This document shows positions 9,166 to 18,097 of a DNA stretch of 64,000 nucleotides, in pieces. Made by a program: the position numbers and the translations under genes. Origin of the DNA: Chryseobacterium phocaeense. Lineage in GTDB: Bacteria > Bacteroidota > Bacteroidia > Flavobacteriales > Weeksellaceae. The notes under the pieces were generated by a model. The model did no database searches and had not been told where the DNA came from. It saw only the letters and a program-made list of their open reading frames with translations. Positions within the stretch are counted from its first letter, which is position 1; every line of letters starts with the position of its first letter. The stretch spans positions 434,001-498,000 of the forward strand of contig NZ_LT827014.1 in the NCBI RefSeq assembly GCF_900169075.1, read 5' to 3'.

Positions 9166-10137
9166 GTGACCAGAATTTTAGCATATCGTTTTTCAGCTTT
9201 CGGCGATGTCGCCATGACGGCTCCTGTCTTCAGAGAATTTCTGGAGCAAAATCCTGATGTGGAAATTGTAATGGTTTCCAGAAAGAATTTTGAGAGCTTA
9301 TTTACTGATATTCCGAACGTTATATTTAAAGGAGTCAACCTTGATGAATATAAAGGATTCTTTGGATTGAGAAGGCTGGCCAATGAACTCATCAAAGAAT
9401 TCAACCCGGACCTGATCGCGAATCTCCATGATGTGATCAGAACAAAAATCCTTGATAAAATCTACAGAAGAAAAGGACTGAAAGTATTTAAAATAAATAA
9501 AGGGAAAGAGGAAAAAGAAGAGCTAACCGATGTCTGGAACCTTAATAAAGTACAGTTAAAGAGAACAGTTGAGCGTTATGCTGATGTTTTCAGGGCTATG
9601 GGTTTCTCCGTTGAACTGTCACATAAGCTCAGGCCGGTATCCGGACAAAAAGAAGGAATTGGCTTGGCCCCTTTTGCCCAGCACAGAGGAAAGATGCTTC
9701 CTTTGGAGAAATCGTATGAGCTGGCCAGGATCCTGGCTCAGAAATACAAAATTTACTTTTTCGGAGGCGGGAAAAAAGAAACGGAAACCCTTGAAAAATG
9801 GGCCCATGAGATCCCGAATACCGAAAGCCTTTCCGGAAAATTAAACCTTTCACAGGAGCTCCGGAAAATCTCAGAACTGGAATTAATGATCTCCATGGAC
9901 TCTGCCAATATGCACCTGGCAAGCCTGATGGGAACCAGATGTGTGTCGGTTTGGGGCGCAACACATCCCTACGCCGGTTTTCTGGGGTTTGGACAGAGCG
10001 AAAATGATGTAGTTCAGGTGAAAGACCTTACCTGCAGGCCTTGTTCCGTGTTTGGAGATAAAGAATGCTACCGTGGAGACTGGGCTTGTCTTGAAGAACT
10101 GAACGTTCAGAAGATCGTTGAAAAAATCCTTGTATAA
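9166..10137 (+). CDS. Glycosyltransferase family 9 (heptosyltransferase-like), 323 aa
   Basis: The protein begins RILAYRFSAFGDVAMTAPVF, the family 9 N-terminal motif (xxRxSaxGDv). The C-terminal half has ISMDSANMHLASLMGTRCVS and VWGATHPYAGFLGFG, matching the ADP-heptose-binding S/T-D-S-xxxHlA-xxxG...lfG region. It probably adds a heptose-like sugar to lipopolysaccharide core. Four cysteines cluster near the end (CRPCSVFGDKECYRGDWAC), also common in this family in Bacteroidetes. The start is GTG, with the stop overlapping the next ATG by one base, so it is coupled to the GT2 gene. Confidence 0.88.
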   Translation: MTRILAYRFSAFGDVAMTAPVFREFLEQNPDVEIVMVSRKNFESLFTDIPNVIFKGVNLDEYKGFFGLRRLANELIKEFNPDLIANLHDVIRTKILDKIYRRKGLKVFKINKGKEEKEELTDVWNLNKVQLKRTVERYADVFRAMGFSVELSHKLRPVSGQKEGIGLAPFAQHRGKMLPLEKSYELARILAQKYKIYFFGGGKKETETLEKWAHEIPNTESLSGKLNLSQELRKISELELMISMDSANMHLASLMGTRCVSVWGATHPYAGFLGFGQSENDVVQVKDLTCRPCSVFGDKECYRGDWACLEELNVQKIVEKILV

Positions 10138-11030
10138 TGCTGTTGTCAGTATGCATTCCTGTCTATAACTTTGATGTCCGCGGACTTGTCTCCGATTTAA
10201 AAAAGGAAATCAGCATTAACGGAGTAGATGCAGAGGTCATTCTGATTGATGATGCTTCGGATGAAAGATTTAAAAATACCTATCAAAACCTTCAAAAAGA
10301 GGTTGAAACCTTCATTTTTCTTGAAAAAAACATCGGAAGATCCAGAATCAGGAATCTTTTTCAACAATATGCATCCGGAAAATATCTGCTATTTCTGGAT
10401 TGTGACGGAAAAATTACAGAACCTAACTTCTTAAAAAACTATACGGATTTTATTCAGAAACATCCGGAAACCGATGTTATGTATGGGGGGAGAATTGTTT
10501 CGGCAGATGCGCCGGATGACGAACATTATTTAAGATGGAAATTTTCTGTTGAACGCGAAAACCTCCCGCTTGAATTCCGACTGAATAAACCTTATTTAAG
10601 TTTTCAGACCAATAATTTTGTCATTAAAAAAGATATTTTTGAAAAAGTGGGTTTCAACCCGGCTTTTCAGAAATATGGCTATGAAGACCTTCTTTTTGCG
10701 ATGGATCTGAAATCAGCACAATTAAAGATTGACCACATCAGCAATCCCATATTTAATAATGATCTTGAAAGCAACAGTGTGTATCTGGGTAAAGTAGAGG
10801 AGTCTATAGAAAGCCTCGCTGCCATGCTGAAGGATAAAAATCTCGCTGAAAAATTATCAGAAGTAAAATTGGTCAGGCTGTATAGTAAGCTTCCTTTTAA
10901 GCCGTTATTTGGGCTTATTCTGAACGATTTCACTATGAAAGCGGTAAAGAAAAAATTATCAAAAAGAGGAGTGGATCTGAGATATCTTGATGTGTACAAA
11001 CTGGGACTTCTGCTCAAAAAGATGAAATAA
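10137..11030 (+). CDS. Glycosyltransferase family 2 (GT-A fold), 297 aa
   Basis: The N-terminal fold motifs are SVCIPVYNFD, ILIDDASDER and LLFLDCDGKI, the last being the metal-binding DxD-type site (DCD). GYEDLLFAMDLK provides the downstream ED catalytic-base region. It is a cytosolic or membrane-associated sugar transferase, probably of surface polysaccharide or LPS. It overlaps the GT9 stop by one base and is the last gene of the run that starts at 7376; a hairpin follows at 11061. Confidence 0.88.
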   Translation: MLLSVCIPVYNFDVRGLVSDLKKEISINGVDAEVILIDDASDERFKNTYQNLQKEVETFIFLEKNIGRSRIRNLFQQYASGKYLLFLDCDGKITEPNFLKNYTDFIQKHPETDVMYGGRIVSADAPDDEHYLRWKFSVERENLPLEFRLNKPYLSFQTNNFVIKKDIFEKVGFNPAFQKYGYEDLLFAMDLKSAQLKIDHISNPIFNNDLESNSVYLGKVEESIESLAAMLKDKNLAEKLSEVKLVRLYSKLPFKPLFGLILNDFTMKAVKKKLSKRGVDLRYLDVYKLGLLLKKMK

Positions 11031-11060
11031 TATTTTTTTTATATCATATCTGAAAATAAA

Positions 11061-11086
11061 AAATCTCCCAGTTTCCTGAGAGATTT
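11061..11086. terminator. Bidirectional hairpin between the GT2 gene and the tRNA genes
   Basis: AAATCTC (11061-11067) and CAG pair with CTG and GAGATTT (11080-11086) with one C/A mismatch. A/T tracts flank both sides, so it could end the GT2 transcript on plus and the tRNA transcript on minus. Confidence 0.6.
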
Positions 11087-11088
11087 TG

Positions 11089-11163
11089 TGGGCCCTGAGG
11101 GATTCGAACCCCCGACCCTCTGGGTGTAAACCAGATGCTCTGAACCAACTGAGCTAAGAGCCC
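11089..11163 (-). tRNA. tRNA-Val (anticodon TAC)
   Basis: The minus strand folds into a full cloverleaf. Acceptor GGGCTCT pairs with AGGGCCC, D-stem GCTC with GAGC, and anticodon stem TCTGG with CCAGA around loop TTTACAC (anticodon TAC). The T-loop is TTCGAAT. The discriminator base is A; CCA is not encoded. It reads GUA and other GUN codons. Confidence 0.95.
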
Positions 11164-11198
11164 TGAAATTTTTTGAAAGGCTTCAGTATCCTTTTCTG

Positions 11199-11273
11199 TG
11201 GGTCCTGAGGGATTCGAACCCCCGACCCTCTGGGTGTAAACCAGATGCTCTGAACCAACTGAGCTAAGAACCC
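11199..11273 (-). tRNA. tRNA-Val (anticodon TAC), second copy
   Basis: This is the same cloverleaf and anticodon as its neighbour 35 bases away. The only change in the mature body is the acceptor pair 4:69, which is T-A here and C-G in the other copy, so pairing is kept. CCA is not encoded. The two genes are probably one transcript. Confidence 0.95.
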
Positions 11274-11315
11274 TCTATACTTGTATTCTCGTTTAGAGTG
11301 GTGCAAATATACGAC

Positions 11316-12560
11316 TTATTCGGAAAACTCCAAATTTTTTTCTAAAAATTCTCCAACTACAAAGTTGCTTCCGCCCACAAAAATCATTTCTTCGTTTGTA
11401 CATCGCTCTTTTGCAGAAAGATACGCTTCCTGTACGGAATTGAAAATTGTATAGGAAATTTTTGCTTGCTGCAGTAGATTTTCATAATCTTCCGGATGTC
11501 TTCCCCTGTTGATGGATGGTTTTGCAAAATAGAACTCAGAGTTTTCAGGAAGAAGAGCCATTACTTCATCGATCTTTTTATCATTCACAAATCCCAGAAT
11601 AACGTGCTTATGACGATTAATTGTATTCAATTGTGAAAATACATACTCAAGGCCTGCCTGATTGTGCCCGGTATCGCAAATGGTAAGCGGATCTTTTGAA
11701 AACTCAAACCAACGGCCAATGAAACCGGTGTTTTGATGAACGTGGAGGAGTCCTTTTTCAATCTGTTCATCAGAAACAGGGACATTTAATTTTTTTAATT
11801 CTTCGATGAGGGCAAGAACAACACGGATGTTTTTTTGCTGGTAATTGCCTTTAAGATCAGAACCAAGTTCCGATTTGATGACCGTAGCATCAACGAAGGG
11901 AGCATCTTCGGCAAGAGCTTTCTGTCTGATGATATTTTTCACCGAATCATTTTCGTCTCCGGAAATAATCGGGGTATGATGTTTTATGATACCTGCTTTT
12001 TCCGCAGCGATCTGTTCAATAGTATTCCCTAAAATATTCTGATGGTCCAGCTGTACATTGGTGATCGCAGAAAGAAGAGGCTTAATGATATTGGTAGAAT
12101 CCAGTCTTCCGCCGAGTCCCACTTCAATAATGGCAAAATCTACTCCCTGCTGATAAAAATATTCAAAAGCCATAATGGTGGTAAACTCAAAAAACGATGG
12201 AAGGATGTCTTCAGGTAGGGTCTTTAGCTTTTGAATAAAATCAAAAACAAAGTCCTTATTACAGTTGTTACCGTTCACTTTAATGCGTTCCGTGAAATCA
12301 ATCAGGTGCGGAGAATTGTAAAGCCCGACTTTATAGCCTGCTTCCTGAAGAACAGAAGCCAGCATATTACTGGAAGAGCCTTTCCCATTGGTTCCTCCAA
12401 TGTGGATGCATGATATCTTTTCCTGAGGATTTCCAAAGAAAGCACAAAGCTTTGTAATATTGTCTAACCCCGGTTTATAGGCCTTCAGGCCATCGATCTG
12501 ATAGTTCGGAGCCTGTACGAAAAGCCAGTCTACCGCTTCCTGGTATTGTCCATTTGTCAT
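11316..12560 (-). CDS. folC: Bifunctional folylpolyglutamate synthase / dihydrofolate synthase
   Basis: It adds glutamate to dihydropteroate and to folates with ATP in the cytosol. The Mur-ligase P-loop IGGTNGKGSSSNML is near residue 53, followed by SPHLIDFTERIKVNG and the family signature EVGLGGRLDSTNI. GDENDS and CDTGHNQAGLEY mark the central and C-terminal ligase domains. At 414 aa the length is normal. The start MTNGQYQEAVDWLF aligns with FolC N-termini. It is divergent from the TolC-like gene. Confidence 0.93.
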   Translation of the reverse strand: MTNGQYQEAVDWLFVQAPNYQIDGLKAYKPGLDNITKLCAFFGNPQEKISCIHIGGTNGKGSSSNMLASVLQEAGYKVGLYNSPHLIDFTERIKVNGNNCNKDFVFDFIQKLKTLPEDILPSFFEFTTIMAFEYFYQQGVDFAIIEVGLGGRLDSTNIIKPLLSAITNVQLDHQNILGNTIEQIAAEKAGIIKHHTPIISGDENDSVKNIIRQKALAEDAPFVDATVIKSELGSDLKGNYQQKNIRVVLALIEELKKLNVPVSDEQIEKGLLHVHQNTGFIGRWFEFSKDPLTICDTGHNQAGLEYVFSQLNTINRHKHVILGFVNDKKIDEVMALLPENSEFYFAKPSINRGRHPEDYENLLQQAKISYTIFNSVQEAYLSAKERCTNEEMIFVGGSNFVVGEFLEKNLEFSE

Positions 12561-12656
12561 GATGCAAAATTCATAAAAGTTTTTTAAAATGAAATATTAA
12601 TTTTTAAAACTGTAACTTTTTTATATTTGGCTCGTCTAATATTGAAAATTATTAAT

Positions 12657-13994
12657 ATGAAAAAAGTTTGGATTATCGTTTTTGGATTAAGTTGTCTGGG
12701 ACTAAGCGCTCAGAAAAAATGGTCCTTAAGAGAATGCGTAGACTATGCTGTGGAACATAATCTCCAGGTTATCCAAAATCAATATTCCAAACAGATCCAG
12801 GATTCTAATCTTAAAATGGCTAAAAAGGAATATCTGCCATCAGTATCTGGAAACATGAGCAATAATGTGAGTTTCGGGCAGACTTCATTCGGAACCGGAA
12901 GTTTAAGGAATGACCGGTTTAGTAACAGTGCCAATCTCGGAGCCGACATTTTAGTTTACAATAACGGCAGGTTAGAAAAAAACATCAGAAAGATCCAGTT
13001 TGATGTAGAAGCCAGCCAGTATGACATAGAAACCATTAAAAATGATATTTCCCTGCAGATTGCCCAACAGTATCTAACGGTTCTCCTGAATAAGGAAATT
13101 GTAAAGATTTCTCAAAGTGCTGTAGAAAACGCTCAGAAACAATATGACAGAGCGAAAATAACCACGCAGGTGGGAACCACTGCACAAACCATTCTTGCGG
13201 AAGCGGAGGCAGCACTGGCAAGAGAAAAACAAAACCTTAAAACCGCAGAGATTAATGTGGGGAGAGCTTTGTTTGCCATCGTTCAGCTTTTGCAGCTTCC
13301 GGATTATAAAGGATTCGATGTGGAAGATGTGGCTGTAGGAGAAACACTGCCTTCTCAGCTTAAATCAGTGGATGAAGTTCTTACTACTGCCTATGAAAAT
13401 CAACCGCAGATCAAGGCGGCAGAAAGCAGAATCAGATCCGCAGAAGCTCAGACGGAAGTTTCAAAAACAGCATTCTGGCCTACATTAACGGCAAGTGCAG
13501 GAATTGGAAGTTTTTATAACAACCTGTTGAATAAAAGCTATGATCAGTTTGGTAACATTGTGAATGATCCTTCTTTTTTCCAGCAGTATAAAGATAACTT
13601 CGGTCAGCAGGTAGGAGTTTCCCTGAATGTGCCTATTTTCAATAAAGGGATTACAAAATTACAGGTTGAGCAGTCTAAAATCAACCAGAGTATCGCCAAA
13701 AACACCCTGGAGCAGCAGAAAAACACGGTAAGACAGAATGTTCAGAAGGCCCAGTTTGATGCGGATGCTAATTATGAAACATTCCTTTCCGCAGTGGAAA
13801 CAGAAAAGAGTACAAAGCTTGCTCTGGAGTTTGCAGATAAGAGTTATACGGCAGGAAGATCTACCATTTATGATGTGAACGTGGCCAGAAATAATTATGC
13901 GAATGCTCAGGGATCGGTTGCCCAGGCAAAATATAATTACCTTTTCAGCCTTAAACTGCTGAATTTCTATTCAGGAATTCCATTAACTTTGTAA
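12657..13994 (+). CDS. TolC-family outer-membrane efflux protein
   Basis: The signal peptide MKKVWIIVFGLSCLGLSAQ is followed by two repeats of the OEP domain. The long helical segments are rich in Gln, Ala and Asn (for example the SAVENAQKQYDRAKITTQVG region, near 150) that form the periplasmic tunnel. At 445 aa it is typical. A -7 element TATATTTG lies at 12622-12629, which rules out the in-frame start at 12627 and supports ATG 12657. No membrane-fusion or inner-membrane pump gene is adjacent, so its partners must be elsewhere. It could serve drug efflux or type I secretion. Confidence 0.9.
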   Translation: MKKVWIIVFGLSCLGLSAQKKWSLRECVDYAVEHNLQVIQNQYSKQIQDSNLKMAKKEYLPSVSGNMSNNVSFGQTSFGTGSLRNDRFSNSANLGADILVYNNGRLEKNIRKIQFDVEASQYDIETIKNDISLQIAQQYLTVLLNKEIVKISQSAVENAQKQYDRAKITTQVGTTAQTILAEAEAALAREKQNLKTAEINVGRALFAIVQLLQLPDYKGFDVEDVAVGETLPSQLKSVDEVLTTAYENQPQIKAAESRIRSAEAQTEVSKTAFWPTLTASAGIGSFYNNLLNKSYDQFGNIVNDPSFFQQYKDNFGQQVGVSLNVPIFNKGITKLQVEQSKINQSIAKNTLEQQKNTVRQNVQKAQFDADANYETFLSAVETEKSTKLALEFADKSYTAGRSTIYDVNVARNNYANAQGSVAQAKYNYLFSLKLLNFYSGIPLTL

Positions 13995-13995
13995 A

Positions 13996-14595
13996 ATGCC
14001 GATCCAGTCATTAGAAAAATACTTACCTCAAAATACATTAAAATACCTAAGAATTTGGTTTGCAGATTACTATATCCATATAAAAGTAACCCGCAGCCGG
14101 AATTCAAAGCTGGGAGATTACAGGAAACTACCGGATAATTCGCATGAAATTACTGTAAATTCTACCCTTACACCACCGCTTTTCTTCTTTGTGCTGACCC
14201 ATGAGCTGGCTCATCTGATCGCTTTTGAAAAATACGGACGAAGAATATCTCCACACGGCAACGAGTGGAAAGAAACCTTCAGAAATATGCTTCTCGAAAG
14301 TATTGAGGTATATGATGAAGATCTGCGGCCTATCATTATCCGGTTTTCAAAATCTCCAAAGGCCAATTTCATGGCCAGTCCGGATCTTGTAAGATATTTT
14401 CATACTGAGAAAGAAGACGATAGACTGAATTTTATAGAAGAACTTCAAAAAGGGGAATTTTTTATGTACCGGAACGAAAAGTATTTATTAGAAGGTCTGA
14501 TTAAAAAAAACTATCTTTGTAAGAATCTGGCTACGGGAAGGAAATATTCTTTCAAGCCTCTGGCTAGGGTTGAAAAATGTAGGCAAGAATGTTAA
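13996..14595 (+). CDS. SprT-like zinc metalloprotein, 199 aa
   Basis: The zinc motif THELAHLIAFE gives HExxH at residues 69-73. A third ligand is probable in SPHGNEW (His87), the pattern of SprT/Spartan-like proteins. The C-terminal zinc ribbon of classical SprT is mostly absent; only scattered cysteines remain near the end. It starts one base after the TolC stop and its end overlaps the next gene by seven bases, suggesting transcription with both. The substrate is unknown; eukaryotic relatives cleave DNA-protein crosslinks. Confidence 0.82.
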   Translation: MPIQSLEKYLPQNTLKYLRIWFADYYIHIKVTRSRNSKLGDYRKLPDNSHEITVNSTLTPPLFFFVLTHELAHLIAFEKYGRRISPHGNEWKETFRNMLLESIEVYDEDLRPIIIRFSKSPKANFMASPDLVRYFHTEKEDDRLNFIEELQKGEFFMYRNEKYLLEGLIKKNYLCKNLATGRKYSFKPLARVEKCRQEC

Positions 14596-15671
14596 AATCA
14601 GATAGATACTGTGTTATTATGGCGGGAGGAATCGGGAGCCGGTTCTGGCCTATGAGCACACACAAATTTCCAAAACAGTTTCAGGATATTTTAGGAACAG
14701 GGCGTACCATGATTCAGCAGACTTATGACCGGATCAGCCGCATCATTCCTAAAGAGCAGATATTCGTGATCACGAATAAAGAGTATGTGGCACTGTCCCA
14801 TCAGCAGCTTCCGGAAATTCCTGAAGAGAATATTGTGGGTGAGCCCCTGATGAAAAATACAGCAGCATGTAACCTGTATATGGCGAACAAAATTGCTGAA
14901 ATTAATCCGGATGCTACCATGATTGTGCTTCCGGCTGATCATTTAATCTTAAAAGAAGATGTTTTCCTTGAGAAAGTAGAGTTGGCCTTCGACCTGGCAG
15001 CAAAACATGATTATCTGGTGACCCTGGGCATTACGCCTACAAGACCTGATACCGGATACGGCTACATCCAGTTTGTGGAAAAGAAGGGATCAGATTATTT
15101 TAAAGTAAAAACCTTCACGGAAAAACCTATTCTGGAGATTGCCCAGAGCTTCCTGGAAAGCGGGGATTTCCTCTGGAATGCGGGAATATTTATCTGGAAT
15201 GTGAAAAGTATTCATCATGCATTCGAGCTGTATCTCCCGGAAATGATGCAGCACTTCATGGCCTGTGAATACAATTCTGCAAAGGAAAATGGCTGCATCG
15301 AAATCATTTATCCGAAAGTCCAGAAAATTTCCATCGACAACGGAATCCTTGAAAAAGCAAAAAATGTATACGTCATTCCTTCGGATCTGGGATGGAGCGA
15401 CCTCGGAACCTGGACTTCCGTTTATGAAAATACAGAGAAAGACAAAAACGGAAATGCGGTAAAACTAAAGCACTTCCTGAATTATAATTCCAAGGGAAAT
15501 ATTATCCGTCTGAAAAACAATAACAAAGCGGTCATCATTGACGGACTTGAAGATTTTATTGTGGTAGACACGGATAAAGCATTGCTGATATGTCCCAGAG
15601 ACAACGATCAGCTGATCAAAGATTATGTTCTTGACCTGAAAAGTTTCAAGAAAGGAGATAAATTCATGTAA
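14589..15671 (+). CDS. manC: Mannose-1-phosphate guanylyltransferase
   Basis: It makes GDP-mannose from mannose-1-phosphate and GTP for surface polysaccharide. The nucleotidyltransferase signature AGGIGSRFWPMSTHKFPKQF is at residues 12-31. Later motifs are VLPADH, the FTEKP sugar-binding loop and the WNAGIF segment. At 360 aa it is the short form without the phosphomannose-isomerase domain found in long AlgA/ManC proteins. It overlaps the SprT-like gene by seven bases. Its product fits the sugar transferases at 7.6-11 kb, though the two sites are not adjacent. Confidence 0.92.
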   Translation: MLKSDRYCVIMAGGIGSRFWPMSTHKFPKQFQDILGTGRTMIQQTYDRISRIIPKEQIFVITNKEYVALSHQQLPEIPEENIVGEPLMKNTAACNLYMANKIAEINPDATMIVLPADHLILKEDVFLEKVELAFDLAAKHDYLVTLGITPTRPDTGYGYIQFVEKKGSDYFKVKTFTEKPILEIAQSFLESGDFLWNAGIFIWNVKSIHHAFELYLPEMMQHFMACEYNSAKENGCIEIIYPKVQKISIDNGILEKAKNVYVIPSDLGWSDLGTWTSVYENTEKDKNGNAVKLKHFLNYNSKGNIIRLKNNNKAVIIDGLEDFIVVDTDKALLICPRDNDQLIKDYVLDLKSFKKGDKFM

Positions 15672-15702
15672 AATAGTGCTATATTTCTGCTGATTTTGAA
15701 TT

Positions 15703-16365
15703 ATGATGAACACTGTGACACGATCAATAGCTTTTATATTCCTTATTTTAGGAGTTTTAGGATATTCCCAGAAAAAGAAAAACTTTTCCGGTATTCCCAA
15801 TATTTTACAGCAGATCATTCCCAATGACCGGGTAGATTCCTGGGTGCTCGTCCATAACAGCTACGGGAAAAACCAGGAGGTTAAAATATCGGGAGGAAAA
15901 ACAGATTATACCCCGCAGTTTTCCGGATTTGATCTGTTTCCGGAAGAAGACAGCTTTTATTACATAGCCTACGCAGCAGGGGGGAAAGTAAATTATATCA
16001 CAGACCTTGAAGGGCTGAGAAAATTCGTTGGAAAAATTGATAATGCAGAAGAAGCGGCCATTATCCTGACTGCTGACGGATATATGGTAGACAGTGAATT
16101 TAAAGATATTGCAGGCAACTATTATGAAGATGCCACCCATTATTATCTTGATCTTGGAAAGGTTACTTCAAAGGAATGTCCTTATCAGAAAACCCATTAT
16201 ACTCTAACGGTAAATAAAGCTTCCGGTGCTGTTTCCAATGCAAAGGAAAACGGAACCTACATTGAGCTGTACAATAAAAAATGCCCAAATAATCCAAGGC
16301 TTTTAAAAATTCAGAAAAAAGAAGAACCCAAAGATGAGCCTAAAAAACCAGCCAAACGAAAATAG
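15703..16365 (+). CDS. Secreted hypothetical protein, 220 aa
   Basis: A signal peptide runs to about residue 24 (IAFIFLILGVLGYSQ). The mature part has alternating strands (SFYYIAYAAGGKVNYI, DATHYYLDLGKVTSKECPY) and two cysteines. The tail is very basic and Lys/Pro-rich (KKEEPKDEPKKPAKRK). No domain was recognised. It follows manC by 31 bases and overlaps the acetyltransferase start by 32 bases. A periplasmic or surface location is likely. Confidence 0.7.
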   Translation: MMNTVTRSIAFIFLILGVLGYSQKKKNFSGIPNILQQIIPNDRVDSWVLVHNSYGKNQEVKISGGKTDYTPQFSGFDLFPEEDSFYYIAYAAGGKVNYITDLEGLRKFVGKIDNAEEAAIILTADGYMVDSEFKDIAGNYYEDATHYYLDLGKVTSKECPYQKTHYTLTVNKASGAVSNAKENGTYIELYNKKCPNNPRLLKIQKKEEPKDEPKKPAKRK

Positions 16366-16867
16366 CGTTTACGAAACGGAAAGACTGATCCTCCGGCCGA
16401 TGTCTGTAGAGGACAGAGACTTTATTTTTGAGCTTTACAACAGACCCAGCTTTATCAGGTACATCGGGGACCGTAATCTTAAAACGGTGGCTGATGCTGA
16501 GAACTATATCAGAAACAGATTTATGCCACAGTTTGAAAAACTGGGTTTTGGAAATTATCTGATGGTTACCAAGGATAAAGGTGAAAAAATAGGCGGGGTA
16601 GGAATCTTCGAAAGGGAAGGGCTGGATGTGGTAGATATAGGGTTTTCCCTGCTGGAAGAGTTTGAAGGCAAAGGATATGCCTATGAGGCCGCTCAAAAGG
16701 TGAAATCGATCGGAATGGATGACTTCGGTTTGAAAAAAATCTCTGCCATCACTTCAAAAGATAATTTTTCTTCCCAGAAACTGATTCAGAAATTAGGACT
16801 TGAATTCAAGAATTACGTTAGACTTTCGGGTGATGATGAAGAATTGATGTACTTTGAAACAAAATAG
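16334..16867 (+). CDS. GNAT-family N-acetyltransferase (RimJ/RimL type), 177 aa
   Basis: The start of the fold reads YETERLILRPMSVEDRDFIF, the usual opening of RimJ/RimL-like acetyltransferases. FSLLEEFEGKGYAYEAAQKV carries the acetyl-CoA loop (Q/R-x-x-G-x-G/A region), and KKISAITSKDNFSSQKLIQK is the last conserved block. The substrate is probably a protein N-terminus or a small amine. Its first 32 bases overlap the upstream gene in another frame, and a strong hairpin follows the stop. Confidence 0.83.
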   Translation: MSLKNQPNENSVYETERLILRPMSVEDRDFIFELYNRPSFIRYIGDRNLKTVADAENYIRNRFMPQFEKLGFGNYLMVTKDKGEKIGGVGIFEREGLDVVDIGFSLLEEFEGKGYAYEAAQKVKSIGMDDFGLKKISAITSKDNFSSQKLIQKLGLEFKNYVRLSGDDEELMYFETK

Positions 16868-16899
16868 GCAAATAAGCAAATTCGCCTATTTGCCTTTTC
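16863..16899. terminator. Bidirectional terminator between acetyltransferase and bcp genes
   Basis: GGCAAATA (16867-16874) pairs with TATTTGCC (16887-16894), followed by TTTT. An alternative stem AATAGGC/GCCTATT shares the loop. It sits between convergent genes. Confidence 0.7.
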
Positions 16900-16904
16900 G
16901 CTTT

Positions 16905-17354
16905 TTAGCCTTCTAATATCTGTTCCGCCGCCGTTTTAGACGTCACTTTTTCAATGACTCTTGTGCAGATTCCTTTTTCATCAAAAATAAAGGAGGTTCT
17001 TACGATTCCCATATAGGTTTTCCCGAATGTTTTCTTTTCCTGCCATACTCCGAACTGATCAATGATATGGTGGTTTTCATCGGCAATAAGATCATAGGGA
17101 AATGCAAACTTGCTGTGAAAGTTTTTCTGCTTTTTTACCGTATCCCCGCTTACGCCCAGCAGCTGAAACCCCTCTTTTTTAAGCTTTGAATAATTATCAC
17201 TCAGATTACACGCTTCCACAGTACATGTAGGAGTATTGGCCTGAGGGTAAAAGAATACCACTAATTTCTTACCGGCGAGTTTTGATGAGGTTATCGTTTT
17301 TCCGTCCTGATTTATTCCTTCAAATTCCGGTAATTTATCTCCAACTTTCAGCAT
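16905..17354 (-). CDS. bcp: Thiol peroxidase of the Bcp/PrxQ family
   Basis: It reduces peroxides with electrons from thioredoxin in the cytosol. The active site is TPTCTVEACNL, with peroxidatic Cys44 and resolving Cys49 five residues later, the PrxQ layout. FFYPQANTPTC matches the family pattern and 149 aa is normal. It is divergent from the nth gene. Confidence 0.93.
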   Translation of the reverse strand: MLKVGDKLPEFEGINQDGKTITSSKLAGKKLVVFFYPQANTPTCTVEACNLSDNYSKLKKEGFQLLGVSGDTVKKQKNFHSKFAFPYDLIADENHHIIDQFGVWQEKKTFGKTYMGIVRTSFIFDEKGICTRVIEKVTSKTAAEQILEG

Positions 17355-17387
17355 AATGATTTAATTTTGTTCAAATTTAATGGTTAC

Positions 17388-18008
17388 ATGACAAAAAAGC
17401 AAAGAGCGGAGCTTGTTCAGAGAGAATTGGAGAAATTATATCCTGCAACACCTATTCCGTTAGATCACACGGATCCTTATACCCTGATGGTGGCTGTAGC
17501 CCTTTCTGCACAGACGACGGATAAAAAAGTGAACCAGGTGACACCTGATCTTTTTGCCGTGGCAGGAACGCCGCAAAGAATGGCCAAGCTGGAGGAATAT
17601 CAGATCAAGGAACTCATTAAAGAGATCGGGCTTTCGAATACCAAAGCTAAAAACCTGAAAAGAATGGCTGAGCTTTTACTGGAAAGACATGACGGAATTG
17701 TTCCTCAAACCTATGAAGAGCTGGAAGCACTCCCTGGTGTGGGTCATAAAACCGCTTCCGTAGTGATGAGCCAGGGCTTCGGATTTCCTGCTTTTCCGGT
17801 GGATACACACATTCACAGGCTGATGACCCAATGGAAGCTCACTTCCGGAAAAAACGTGGTAGAAACGGAAAAAGATGCCAAAAATCTTTGGAAAGAAGAA
17901 GTCTGGAATAAACTTCATCTCCAGATCATTTACTATGGCAGAGAGTATTCTCCTGCAAGAGGAAAGGGAGAGAAGGATTTCATCACGAAAATGCTGTTTG
18001 AAAAATAA
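17388..18008 (+). CDS. nth: Endonuclease III-like DNA glycosylase lacking the Fe-S cluster
   Basis: It is predicted to remove oxidised pyrimidines and cut the abasic strand. The helix-hairpin-helix ELEALPGVGHKTASVVMSQ holds the catalytic Lys, and PVDTHIHRL holds the catalytic Asp. The family normally ends with C-x6-C-x2-C-x5-C binding a 4Fe-4S cluster. Here the matching region is YYGREYSPARGKGEKDFI, and the whole protein has no cysteine. ATG 17388 (MTKKQRAEL) is preferred because a -7 element TAATTTTG (17362-17369) overlaps the in-frame ATG at 17367. At 206 aa it is near normal length. Confidence 0.9.
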   Translation: MTKKQRAELVQRELEKLYPATPIPLDHTDPYTLMVAVALSAQTTDKKVNQVTPDLFAVAGTPQRMAKLEEYQIKELIKEIGLSNTKAKNLKRMAELLLERHDGIVPQTYEELEALPGVGHKTASVVMSQGFGFPAFPVDTHIHRLMTQWKLTSGKNVVETEKDAKNLWKEEVWNKLHLQIIYYGREYSPARGKGEKDFITKMLFEK

Positions 18009-18097
18009 ATGATATTCCTGATGCACAAATCTGTCCCTTCATAAAGGAGGATTTGTACATAGAAATAGGGGGAAATAAAAAAACGATTAATCAGGAA

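Noticed and set aside
18025..18056. Hairpin ACAAATC/GATTTGT between nth and the DinB-like gene
   Set aside because: The stem is real but no T run follows on either strand, so it was not called a terminator.
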